NCBI RefSeq assembly: GCF_017948405.1
Contig: NZ_CP072844.1
Location: 2,914,001-2,978,000, forward strand
Length of the DNA stretch: 64,000 nt
Direction of reading: 5' to 3'
Source: Psychrosphaera aestuarii
Lineage (GTDB): Bacteria; Pseudomonadota; Gammaproteobacteria; Enterobacterales; Alteromonadaceae
Position 1 is the stretch's first letter. Each line of letters begins with the position of its first letter. This document shows positions 52,821-60,159 of this stretch, one piece after another. Under the pieces are notes generated by a model, which worked only from the letters and a program-made list of their open reading frames with translations, ran no database searches and was not told the DNA's origin. A program made the translations under genes and the position numbers.

Positions 52821-53330
52821 ATGAGAAAGGAAAAATTATCCAAGGTAATTGATCAATACGCTGATTATATTAAGGATGGTTCTAATAACTGGGAAAAGAA
52901 AAATGATCATTTAATGGAAATGCTTCTTGACTCATGTGAAGAAGAATCAGAACCTTCCGAAACAATAGAAGAACCATTAATTGATTGCTATTGGAACGAC
53001 CTGCCAGCTTATAAGCTGATACTGCATCTAATTTATTTGTTTCACCTTGTTATCATGATTGTAACGTCTTTGGAGTTCTCATTTTCCTATTCATTTCGTG
53101 ACTTCTACGAGTATACACCATGGGGAATGTGGGGAATGGGTAACTATTTTTCCGCTATTGTTATGGTAATCCTCTATGGGTTTGGTGCAGTATGTCTTAC
53201 TTTTTTTGGGTCGGCGTTTATGAGCCTGTTTCTTAAAAACCATCTTTTGTCGCCCTATGGAAATTACAAAGCGTTTATTCCTTTTTACATTTTATTGATT
53301 CCATTTTTTGTAATACCTCTTATGGGGTGA
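52821..53330 (+). CDS. Cassette 16, gene 3: membrane protein, unknown
   Basis: The 169-residue protein has an acidic soluble N-terminal third (EEESEPSETIEEP) and three helices (about residues 68-90, 111-135 and 150-167). AGGTGG precedes the ATG. Family not recognised. It shares a cassette with genes 1 and 2 since no attC separates them. Confidence 0.68.
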   Translation: MRKEKLSKVIDQYADYIKDGSNNWEKKNDHLMEMLLDSCEEESEPSETIEEPLIDCYWNDLPAYKLILHLIYLFHLVIMIVTSLEFSFSYSFRDFYEYTPWGMWGMGNYFSAIVMVILYGFGAVCLTFFGSAFMSLFLKNHLLSPYGNYKAFIPFYILLIPFFVIPLMG

Positions 53331-53338
53331 GCACCAAA

Positions 53339-53433
53339 AACTAACAAGAAATTCAACAAGGACTAAAACAGCGGGCTATTCGCTTCGCTCCATTTTAGCC
53401 CACTATTTTTAGCCTGTTAATTAGGCGTTAACT
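53339..53433 (+). repeat. attC 16
   Basis: From AACTAAC to GTTAACT, 95 bases; GCGGGCTA/TAGCCCAC-type central arms. Confidence 0.83.
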
Positions 53434-53823
53434 TCACATAAAATTCTGCAACATAATTAATCTGTCGCAATATATTTGTGTCCTTAAATTAAAGTCCCCT
53501 TTCCTCTTTATTCTGAATTTATGAGTCTGCTTTAAGAGGCTATTTGCCATTATCACAAGACGCCAAGCCTAGCCGCTTGGCTATTGAAAGTTTCACTTTC
53601 CAATAACGTTCAGCAAGGCTTGAATTAGTTTCTACTGGTGATGTTTGATATTACTAACGATTTTGGAGCTTTTTTCTTTTAGTACTTACTATCGCCGCGC
53701 TCATGGCTTGGCTTATCAACTATTTGAGTAGTAGGCCTTCGGTTTTCTGAATAATTAGCGAGTTGATTTAGAAAGGAATTTAGGTAAAGTAGTTTTCTAT
53801 TATTTTCAGCGTTGTCTAGTGAT
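53434..53823. other. Cassette 17: apparently non-coding, structured
   Basis: The 390 bases between two attC sites have no open frame longer than about 20 codons in any sensible position. The middle, 53563-53622, can fold: CAAGCCT at 53564 pairs with AGGCTTG at 53616, enclosing a second stem (GAAAGT/ACTTTC with ATTG/CAAT); CCAAGC/GCTTGG is an alternative. It may encode a small RNA. Confidence 0.5.
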
Positions 53824-53925
53824 AGTTAACAAGCGCCTAAACTCCGTCAATGTTTCGTTGTCACGGTTTTGGCAAACAACGCAAAAAGCCGCGCCAACAC
53901 ATTGCGTGTTAGGCGGGCGTTATAT
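53824..53925 (+). repeat. attC 17
   Basis: From AGTTAAC to GTTATAT, 102 bases. Same family as the site at 50933. Confidence 0.9.
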
Positions 53926-53938
53926 TTACAGGGAAGTC

Positions 53939-54304
53939 ATGCGTTACATCACTTTAGTATTTGCCATCTTGTGTTTAATTAGTTGTGCATCAAAACCACC
54001 AGTACCAGACAGTTGCTCTGATATGGATTCATGTGTCTCTTTAGTTAAATCAAAGTTAGTATCAAATATGATGGTGGATAAAAAGTATGAAGGTTATGAA
54101 GTTAAGATAGAGTTTTTCTTAAATGACAATGCTGAAGTTGTAGAATATAAAGTAACAAGTGAATCAGGTTTGTTAGAGCTTGATAATGCAGGAATTGATG
54201 CTATTAAAAAATCATCTCCATTCACTGCAATTAAAGTTTTACCTTTAGAAGTTTTTAATGAATTTAAGCATGTCAAACTTACAATAATTCCAACATTTGA
54301 TTAA
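53939..54304 (+). CDS. Cassette 18: lipoprotein with TonB-C-like domain
   Basis: The 121-residue protein has a lipoprotein signal (MRYITLVFAILCLISC) and a domain with the TonB/TolA C-terminal pattern: VKIEFFLNDNAEVVEYKVTSESG, then LLELDNAGIDAIKKSSPF, then a final VKLTIIPTF strand. No membrane helix or proline-rich spacer exists, so it is not an energy transducer; it may interact with envelope partners. ATG at 53939 follows GGGAAG. Confidence 0.75.
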   Translation: MRYITLVFAILCLISCASKPPVPDSCSDMDSCVSLVKSKLVSNMMVDKKYEGYEVKIEFFLNDNAEVVEYKVTSESGLLELDNAGIDAIKKSSPFTAIKVLPLEVFNEFKHVKLTIIPTFD

Positions 54305-54310
54305 TTGTAA

Positions 54311-54408
54311 ATATAACAAGCTAATAAACAAGGACAAAAAACAGTTGGCTGTTTTCGTTCCTCAACATTTTAGCCAACAATTTTTTGCCCATTATTAGGG
54401 CGTTATAT
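54311..54408 (+). repeat. attC 18
   Basis: From ATATAAC to GTTATAT, 98 bases, with the AGTTGGCT/AGCCAACA-type central stem shared with the sites at 54728 and 56344. Confidence 0.87.
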
Positions 54409-54460
54409 TTACAATTGAATCGGTGAATCAATCACCAACAATTAAACTTAAGGATGGGTT

Positions 54461-54727
54461 ATGAAAAAAGTATTATTGGTAATATCAAGCGTTATAGCTT
54501 TAGCGGCTTGCAATGAATCTAGTTTATTTTCTAAAGATTTAACTTCAGAGGAAGTACGCTGTGGCAGTAAACCTGCTGAAGTTGCATTTCAAATATTGGC
54601 TACGATAGATCCAGAACTAACGGATGAACACTTTGATATAAGTAAAACAATCGAAGTTTATAAAGCCGAGGGATGTAGTGCTGAGTTTGTAAAAGACGCT
54701 TTGCATGCAATGACTAGCGAAAGGTAA
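54461..54727 (+). CDS. Cassette 19: small lipoprotein, unknown
   Basis: The 88-residue protein has a lipoprotein signal (MKKVLLVISSVIALAAC, lipobox LAAC) and an acidic mature domain of about 70 residues with helical character and two more cysteines (EVRCGSK, AEGCSAE), which may pair. AAGGATGG lies upstream. Family not recognised. Confidence 0.7.
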   Translation: MKKVLLVISSVIALAACNESSLFSKDLTSEEVRCGSKPAEVAFQILATIDPELTDEHFDISKTIEVYKAEGCSAEFVKDALHAMTSER

Positions 54728-54827
54728 ATATAACAAGGCAATCAAGCAGGAAAATTTACAGCTGGCTGTTTTCACTGCGTTCAACATTTTAGCCAGCTAT
54801 AAATTTCCTCTTATTGAGGCGTTATGT
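54728..54827 (+). repeat. attC 19
   Basis: From ATATAAC to GTTATGT, 100 bases, with a GCTGGCT/AGCCAGC stem. Confidence 0.87.
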
Positions 54828-54845
54828 GCTTCAAGGAGCCTCAAA

Positions 54846-55313
54846 ATGTATTTAACTGCTAGAAATATCGTCGCTGTCTTATTTTTAGTTCTCATTCACT
54901 ATCCAACAGCATCGCATTCAAAGGAAAAAACAATGACTGCAAAAGGTAATTTCGAAATTGATTTAAAACCAGCTCAAGATGAGCAAAATCCAGCGGGCAG
55001 AATGCTTATCAACAAAGTCTATTCTGGCGACCTCCAAGGAAAGGGAAGCGGCCAAATGCTTAGTAAACGCACAGAAAGTGGCGCGTCAGCTTACTCAGCC
55101 ATAGAAGAATTCCAGGGTAATATAGGTGGTAAAACAGGTGGATTCACACTTGTACACAATGGGTATATGACACCAAGCGAACAAAAATTAGAAATTATTG
55201 TGTTATCAGGATCAGGAACAGGGGAGCTTGCAGGTATTACAGGCACTATGGATATTATTCAAACAAATGGTGGTCATCACTACGTTCTTAGCTACGAGTT
55301 ACCACGCACATAA
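54846..55313 (+). CDS. Cassette 20: exported DUF3224 protein
   Basis: The 155-residue protein has a signal peptide (residues about 1-25) and a DUF3224 domain: MTAKGNFEIDLKPA, GRMLINKVYSGDLQGKGSGQML, GGFTLVHNGYM and SGTGELAGITGTMDI, followed by HHYVLSYELP. The fold is probably a beta barrel of the allene-oxide-cyclase type; function unknown. AAGGAG precedes the ATG. Most DUF3224 proteins are cytoplasmic and start at a position equal to residue 30 here, so export is a local addition. Confidence 0.82.
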   Translation: MYLTARNIVAVLFLVLIHYPTASHSKEKTMTAKGNFEIDLKPAQDEQNPAGRMLINKVYSGDLQGKGSGQMLSKRTESGASAYSAIEEFQGNIGGKTGGFTLVHNGYMTPSEQKLEIIVLSGSGTGELAGITGTMDIIQTNGGHHYVLSYELPRT

Positions 55314-55412
55314 CAAAGCGCTTAACACGTTCACTTCGTTCACTGGGACAGTAACGCAGCGGCGCTTCGCGATTATGCCGCTACGTCACTGCCCGTTAGC
55401 TTAGCGTTAGTT
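55308..55412 (+). repeat. attC 20
   Basis: From ACATAAC to GTTAGTT, 105 bases. The right side reads CCCGTTAGCTTAGCGTTAG, important for seeing that the last attC at 58472 is incomplete. Confidence 0.87.
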
Positions 55413-55447
55413 GCAAGGCGTCTAATCCAGTTTCGGAGTATAAAATT

Positions 55448-56374
55448 ATTAAGATTACATTAGTTCTAATTTTCACCTTCTTGCTAAATACGGCTAATGC
55501 GAGTGAATGGGTAGATACAACACAGCATAAAATACATTACGTAGAAATGGACGACAATATAAAATTAGAGGTTGTTGATTGGGGTGGCAAAGGTACACCT
55601 CTTGTATTTCTTGCTGGCCTTGCTCTTAATGCTCATACGTTTGATCCATTAGTTTCTTCGTTTGTTGATTCATATAGGGTTATCGGTATGACTCGTGTTG
55701 GTCATGGAAACTCAGAATCCCGAAATGAAAATTATTCAACAGCTAGGTTAACTAAAGATATCATTACCATTTTAGATAAAATGAATATTGAGAATGCTAT
55801 TTTTGCAGGTCACTCTTTTGCTGGAGGTGAGTTAAATCATCTAGGAAGGCATTTTCCTGAAAGAGTAAAAGGCCTAATTTATATCGATGCTATCCAAGAT
55901 TTAAATTATATGGACAGCCACTTAGCAGTGTGCCCAGACTTAGGTTACGCAACAATAGATATATTAAAGTATCAAGATAATTTCTATAATACACAGAGAG
56001 TTAAAAATCCTGATGGTAGCTATTTACCATATGCTGACCTCTCAGTTTTGGGGAGGTTCCTTACTGAAGAAGAAGAACGTCATTACTCTGGAATCGAAGC
56101 GCCTGCGATTGCAATTAGTCATATACCAGAACAAACAAAAGACTTTTTCATTGGCTTAGGTAATCCTACCCAGAAGTGCTTTGAAGAGATGAACAAGCTA
56201 ACTTACCTTGGTATCGCTAGTTTTATAAAAGATAAACAAAATGCAGATGTGGCAGCCATTCAGAATAGCCAACACATGATGCATATGGCGACACCTGAAA
56301 AACTTGTTATGGTGATGAAAAATTGGCTTGCGAGAACATTTGCAACTAACAAGGAAATTAACAAGGACACGTAA
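55448..56374 (+). CDS. Cassette 21: exported alpha/beta hydrolase, probable ATT start
   Basis: The protein has the alpha/beta hydrolase fold: PLVFLAGLALNAHTFDPL (oxyanion region), the nucleophile elbow GHSFAGG with the serine, YIDAIQ after strand 6 and the final histidine in NSQHMMH. A signal peptide (KITLVLIFTFLLNTANA) lies in frame only if translation begins at an ATT at 55448, nine bases after CGGAG; the first standard start, a TTG at 55481, would remove most of it. The C terminus runs into the attC. Substrate unknown. Confidence 0.75.
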   Translation: MKITLVLIFTFLLNTANASEWVDTTQHKIHYVEMDDNIKLEVVDWGGKGTPLVFLAGLALNAHTFDPLVSSFVDSYRVIGMTRVGHGNSESRNENYSTARLTKDIITILDKMNIENAIFAGHSFAGGELNHLGRHFPERVKGLIYIDAIQDLNYMDSHLAVCPDLGYATIDILKYQDNFYNTQRVKNPDGSYLPYADLSVLGRFLTEEEERHYSGIEAPAIAISHIPEQTKDFFIGLGNPTQKCFEEMNKLTYLGIASFIKDKQNADVAAIQNSQHMMHMATPEKLVMVMKNWLARTFATNKEINKDT

Positions 56375-56446
56375 CAGTTGGCTACGTTTCGCTTCGCTAC
56401 ACAATTTTAGCCAACCATTACTTAGCCTGTTATTTAGGCGTTAGCT
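56344..56446 (+). repeat. attC 21
   Basis: From AACTAAC to GTTAGCT, 103 bases; AGTTGGCT/AGCCAACC stem. Confidence 0.87.
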
Positions 56447-56460
56447 GCTTGAAGGACTTA

Positions 56461-56985
56461 ATGGACATGGATTTTGATACTAAACTAAAAAACGCAGAGT
56501 TTTGGTTTACACAAGCGTCTCAAATGTTTGAAGCATCAAAGGCTTTATTTAACTCAATGACTTCAAAGGATTCATCAGATGAACTTCGAGTTGGTGCGCA
56601 TAAAGGATCTCTTTTTTTACTAGGAATAGCCACTGAAAATGCTTTCAAAGGAGTTTTGGCTTTTAAAGAAGAACTAAAAATTGAAAATGAGAGACTAAAA
56701 CCAATTACCCCAAAAGGTGTTTCTCCCCATGACTTGGAATGGCTTTCAGAAAAAATAGGCCATACTTTTTCTGAAAAGGAGATAGAGTTGTTTAAACGCT
56801 TAAGTGTATACACCATCTGGGCAGGTAAATACGGAACACCTCTAAAGAAAAGTGAGTTCCTCAAAGATAAAGGGGCACTGTTTCAGAGCGAATCCGATTA
56901 CGATGTTATATCTGACGTTATCTCAAGGCTCAAGATCGAAGCTGGATTCAATAAGAATTCAGGATGGCCATCATTACGCAGCTAA
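56461..56985 (+). CDS. Cassette 22: HEPN-like protein
   Basis: The 174-residue helical protein has a pattern seen in HEPN domains: a GSLFLLGIATENAFKGVLAF helix near residue 49, an SPHDLEWLSEKIG segment near 88 and a final LSVYTIWAGKYGTP helix near 115. The RNase-type R-x4-6-H motif is not evident. HEPN proteins often act in toxin-antitoxin or phage defence, or bind nucleotidyltransferases; no partner is present here. ATG at 56461 has AAGGA at five bases. Confidence 0.6.
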   Translation: MDMDFDTKLKNAEFWFTQASQMFEASKALFNSMTSKDSSDELRVGAHKGSLFLLGIATENAFKGVLAFKEELKIENERLKPITPKGVSPHDLEWLSEKIGHTFSEKEIELFKRLSVYTIWAGKYGTPLKKSEFLKDKGALFQSESDYDVISDVISRLKIEAGFNKNSGWPSLRS

Positions 56986-57096
56986 CAAACGCATAAACAC
57001 TCGCTGCGCTCGCTAGGGACAAAAACACGTAGGCTCCCTGCGCTTCGCTTGGTATTGTAGCCTACGTATTTTTGCCCGTTATGCGGGCCGTTAGCT
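56980..57096 (+). repeat. attC 22
   Basis: From AGCTAAC to GTTAGCT, 117 bases; central ACGTAGGCT pairs with AGCCTACGT. Confidence 0.87.
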
Positions 57097-57109
57097 TTCA
57101 AGGAACGAT

Positions 57110-57826
57110 ATGAGATTGTGTCTAATATTGCTGTATTTAACTACGTTCAGTTTTATTACTTGCGCCAAAAGTGAAACACCGCTGTCGGAGCTAGCATCAC
57201 ATATAAGGCTTCCTTATCAAAAAGGAGAACATGTATCTCCATCAGAATTAAAGTTATACGAATTACAAATAAAAATGATTGGTGAATCCTTTAAAAGTAA
57301 AGAACCACTTTGCTACAACTACGATGAGCCATATCAAAAAATACAAAAAGAACTGGCGATATTGGTAGCTAAATCAGCTGTTAGTGATTCCAAGTATATT
57401 TTAGAAGCTGCTGTAATGGCTGATAGCTTCTCTGATGTTAAGCGGCTAGTTGAAGCTGGAGCTCCTTTTATTACTCGCAGACTGTCATGGGGAGCCAGTC
57501 TGTTACATATTGCTGCAATTCATTCCAGCCCGAAGGTCATAAATTACCTTCACTCTCAGGGAATAGACGTAAATATAAAAATTGAAGATACTGGTGTTAC
57601 CCCTTTACATCTGGCAGTTAATTCAAACAAAACTATGAATATAGTAGCGCTAGTAGAGCTTGGAGCGGATGTAAACGCTAAAGATGATCAAGGTTCAGTT
57701 CCAATAATTAACACATTTGGTTGTAAAGACATCGATACTTTTAATTACTTACTTAAAAAAGGCACTAAAATTTACCCCAAAGTTATTGAGGTGGCTGATA
57801 AAATAGGTGCAAACATTGAAAGCTAA
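57110..57826 (+). CDS. Cassette 23: exported ankyrin-repeat protein
   Basis: The 238-residue protein has a signal peptide with a possible lipobox (FSFITCAKS) and three ankyrin repeats in the C-terminal half: SLLHIAAIHSSPKVINYLHSQGIDVN near residue 129, TPLHLAVNSNKTMNIVALVELGADVN near 163 and a weaker third. They would mediate protein binding in the periplasm. AAGGAA lies before the ATG. The partner is unknown. Confidence 0.82.
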   Translation: MRLCLILLYLTTFSFITCAKSETPLSELASHIRLPYQKGEHVSPSELKLYELQIKMIGESFKSKEPLCYNYDEPYQKIQKELAILVAKSAVSDSKYILEAAVMADSFSDVKRLVEAGAPFITRRLSWGASLLHIAAIHSSPKVINYLHSQGIDVNIKIEDTGVTPLHLAVNSNKTMNIVALVELGADVNAKDDQGSVPIINTFGCKDIDTFNYLLKKGTKIYPKVIEVADKIGANIES

Positions 57827-57923
57827 CAAGTGCCTAAACCAAAGGACGCAAAACAGCAGGCTTGCGCTCCTTCGTCGCTAATTTTAGCCTGCTATTTTAT
57901 TGCCGCTTAGCAAAGCGTTAGAT
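57821..57923 (+). repeat. attC 23
   Basis: From AGCTAAC to GTTAGAT, 103 bases; AGCAGGCT/AGCCTGCT stem. Confidence 0.87.
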
Positions 57924-57964
57924 TCTTTGGAAACTTATTTATTCTGAACAGCAAAAGGACTTAC

Positions 57965-58459
57965 ATGGTTTCTCTTCGAGACTTCACCGAAAATGATATT
58001 AATAGTCTTGTTACTATTTTAAATGACGAATCAGTAACGCAATTTCTATCCACCAAAATCCCTTTCCCATATACGCTAGAAGACGCAAAATGGTGGGTAA
58101 GCGAAGGAAGCCAAGGCGACTTAATAAAAGCTATAACAGTTAACGGTCAATTTGCAGGTTGTATTGGCGTAAACCGCGGCGAATTCGAATATCAAAAGTC
58201 GGGAGAAATCGGGTATTGGATTGCACAAGAGTTCTGGCGAAAAGGTGTCGCATCTTCAGCTTTAAACAAAATGTCAGAGTACGTTTTTTCGCACACCGAT
58301 ATTGTTCGCCTTTTTGCATCTGTATTTTCTGGTAATGCTGCATCAATGGGCTTACTTTTAAAATGTGGCTTTACTCAAGAAGCGGTGTTGCAAAAGGCCA
58401 TTTTTAAAAACGGACAGTTCTACGATAATTATGTCTTCGCTAAACTGATGTCGTTTTAG
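57965..58459 (+). CDS. Cassette 24: GNAT acetyltransferase, RimJ/RimL-like
   Basis: The 164-residue protein matches the GNAT fold of RimJ/RimL-type N-acetyltransferases: LRDFTENDINSL at the start, GEIGYWIAQEFWRKGVASSALNKM near residue 81 (acetyl-CoA loop Q/R-x-x-G-x-A variant RKGVAS), and NAASMGLLLKCGFTQEAVLQ near 120. The acceptor amine is unknown. AAAAGGA precedes the ATG. It is the last intact cassette gene. Confidence 0.88.
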   Translation: MVSLRDFTENDINSLVTILNDESVTQFLSTKIPFPYTLEDAKWWVSEGSQGDLIKAITVNGQFAGCIGVNRGEFEYQKSGEIGYWIAQEFWRKGVASSALNKMSEYVFSHTDIVRLFASVFSGNAASMGLLLKCGFTQEAVLQKAIFKNGQFYDNYVFAKLMSF

Positions 58460-58471
58460 AATGCGAGAAAA

Positions 58472-58572
58472 ATCTAACAAGGCGCTTAACTCGTTCCCTT
58501 CGAACACTGGGAAACAAGCACGCGGCGGCTTCGCCATTTTCGCCGCATGTTTGTGCCCGTTAGCTTTCTTAT
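58472..58572 (+). repeat. attC 24, truncated on the right
   Basis: The left side (ATCTAAC, then GGCGCTTAAC) and the GCGGCG/CGCCGC centre are intact, but after CCCGTTAGCTT the expected AGCGTTAG is missing and unrelated sequence begins. The related site at 55308 shows the full form. Without the R' box it should not recombine normally, which marks the end of the array. Confidence 0.75.
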
Positions 58573-58618
58573 CTTCCAAGTTGTAAATTGAGTAATCAAG
58601 GTATACTTTTAACTCACG

Positions 58619-58803
58619 TATGATTTCGAATTTAATACACAAAAAGTACGCTTAATTTTGAGAAGCATAGAATCGACTTTGTTGATGCTCAAGAGTTCTG
58701 GTCTGCGGTAATTACCTATCGGAAAAAGAACATCCTCATAATTTCGGTTCGAAGCTCCAGAAAGAAAGAGGTGAACTTCTATGAACGCCAGCAAATTTGG
58801 TGA
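58619..58803 (+). pseudogene. Decayed BrnT toxin gene
   Basis: Translation in two frames recovers a BrnT-like ribonuclease toxin: YDFEFNTQKVR from 58619, then after a one-base loss at about 58650 LNFEKHRIDFVDAQEFW and directly SAVITYRKKNILIISVRSSRK up to a TGA at 58801. The middle block normally between the two tryptophans is absent, and no start codon precedes the first segment. Frameshift, internal deletion and missing start mark it as dead. Confidence 0.7.
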
Positions 58804-58852
58804 AGCGTTTGACAAAATCAAGAAACACTATCTCGCCCTACCTCATTTCTAG
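58781..58852 (+). pseudogene. BrnA antitoxin N-terminal remnant
   Basis: A 23-codon frame beginning MNASKFGEAFDK overlaps the end of the BrnT remnant as in brnTA operons. BrnA is normally 80-100 residues with a ribbon-helix-helix domain; all of that is missing after residue 23. Confidence 0.5.
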
Positions 58853-59189
58853 CTGATTTAGCTTTTCTTTGCTCCATAGAAGTTTTGGCTGATTCGTGCT
58901 CAATAAATTTTGAGTTTCCAGATTCCAGTTTTCAGTTTTCAGTTTTCAGTTTTCAGTTTTCAGTTTTCAGTTTTCAGTTTTCAGTTTTCAAATGGCCTAG
59001 TTTATCTGTTCAGTTAGCCAACTATCATGCATTGTTTTTTTCGTTGCTGTTCTGCTAATTGCTCAGTTAGCTCTCGGCATTCATCGCTAATTGTTCGACC
59101 TCGCTTGTCATTTTCTATTGCAAACAGCGCAATAAAACTGTCAAACTGTTTAACCCATTATTGAAGCGCTACTTTCCTATCGAGGCGTC
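58853..59189. other. Non-coding stretch after the integron
   Basis: No gene is seen. It contains the heptamer repeat at 58926-58988 and, just before the next gene, CCTATCGAGGCGTCATGA, which resembles a worn attC right end. Confidence 0.5.
58926..58988. repeat. Heptanucleotide tandem repeat, nine copies of CAGTTTT
   Basis: Nine exact copies of CAGTTTT lie in a row, with a partial tenth. Period 7 is not a multiple of three and there is no open frame, so this is a simple sequence repeat, prone to length change. Confidence 0.95.
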
Positions 59190-60023
59190 ATGAAAAAAGT
59201 CGCTATTGCTATCTCTATTTTGGCCTTTGTCATTATTTACTTTCTTCCAAAAGAGCAAAGTCGGTTTGATAAGTTGCGTACTAAAAATGATAGCAATCAA
59301 GTAACTTATGAACACTTAATCGCTAACGAGAAGATTTCAACTGAAGCTGACTTTGAAGAAAAGGTGTTTACCACTTCTGAAGAATACTTGTATAAAGCCA
59401 AACAAATACGTCGTTGCAACACGATACCTAAAACTCAAGATGAGCTTGATGATTGGCTGATTAAAGCAAATGAGGTGGGTGAGCCACACGAATATATCGA
59501 AGATGTTTTACTTCGTTTTGAGCAGTGTTCACCGTTTCAATTTATATCTGAGGATTTTGTTGAATTACTCTTTCTCGCGATTGAATTAGGTTATGATAAT
59601 GCCATCGCAGAATTATGGGCTGTTTCGGATAACGAATACCTTCAAAGTAAAGGCTTAGATGAATTAAATAGAGAAGAGACTATAGAGCAAAGAGTTGAAT
59701 TTAATAAATTGAAATACCGCCTTTCCGAACGTATTGCTTTAGCTGGCGGAGAAAATGCACTATTACGTCTAGTTAAAGGATATCAAAACGACGATCCTGA
59801 TACTGGAAAGCCAAACTATATAAAAGCCATCGCTTATGCTGATTTTGGGTTAAACATAGTGAAGAGCAATGATGTTTATCTAAAATTAGACTTTATGAAA
59901 CGACGTATTTCTCTGAATATGGATTTACAATCACTTGAAGAGGCACAAACGTTGACTGAAAGTTTATTGAGCCAGCTTAATAAAACGGAGACTAATAGTA
60001 CTGTTTTAGGAAGCAGCCACTAA
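59190..60023 (+). CDS. Membrane-anchored protein, unknown
   Basis: The 277-residue protein has one N-terminal membrane helix (VAIAISILAFVIIYFLP) and a largely helical, acidic remainder, with a late segment (YIKAIAYADFGLNIVKSND, then SLEEAQTLTESLLSQL) reminiscent of Sel1/TPR-type repeats. It is not recognised. No clear ribosome-binding site precedes the ATG. It may be an old cassette gene because attC-like sequence abuts its start. Confidence 0.6.
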   Translation: MKKVAIAISILAFVIIYFLPKEQSRFDKLRTKNDSNQVTYEHLIANEKISTEADFEEKVFTTSEEYLYKAKQIRRCNTIPKTQDELDDWLIKANEVGEPHEYIEDVLLRFEQCSPFQFISEDFVELLFLAIELGYDNAIAELWAVSDNEYLQSKGLDELNREETIEQRVEFNKLKYRLSERIALAGGENALLRLVKGYQNDDPDTGKPNYIKAIAYADFGLNIVKSNDVYLKLDFMKRRISLNMDLQSLEEAQTLTESLLSQLNKTETNSTVLGSSH

Positions 60024-60159
60024 TTGTGGTGGTATGTGGCTGTACTATTTGTTGTCGCCGGCAAACCTATAAATATTGTTATTTTATTCTATTTGGCTGT
60101 TATATTTGTCTTATCAGGCTGTTGTAAATATGTATCAAACATAAAAAGGAAATAAAAAG

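Larger units (their letters stand above)
43181..58572. mobile_element. Chromosomal integron: integrase, attI and 24 attC-delimited cassettes
   Basis: The region has the three integron parts: an integrase gene read leftward, an attI-type recombination point near 44485, and a rightward array in which 24 imperfect palindromes of 94-120 bases, each from a (R)YYYAAC box to a GTTRRRY-like box, alternate with short genes. Spacing averages about 590 bases. Several attC families recur (positions 45384, 46728, 47536, 50013 and 50462 share one; 44779, 45804, 47146 and 49186 another), a feature of chromosomal integrons. No resistance gene, transposon or transfer gene is present, so this is a sedentary rather than clinical-type element. 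Boundaries are the integrase stop and the truncated last attC. Confidence 0.95.

Noticed and set aside
58609..58821. 70-codon minus-strand frame after the array
   Set aside because: It is antisense to the BrnT remnant, whose homology explains the sequence.
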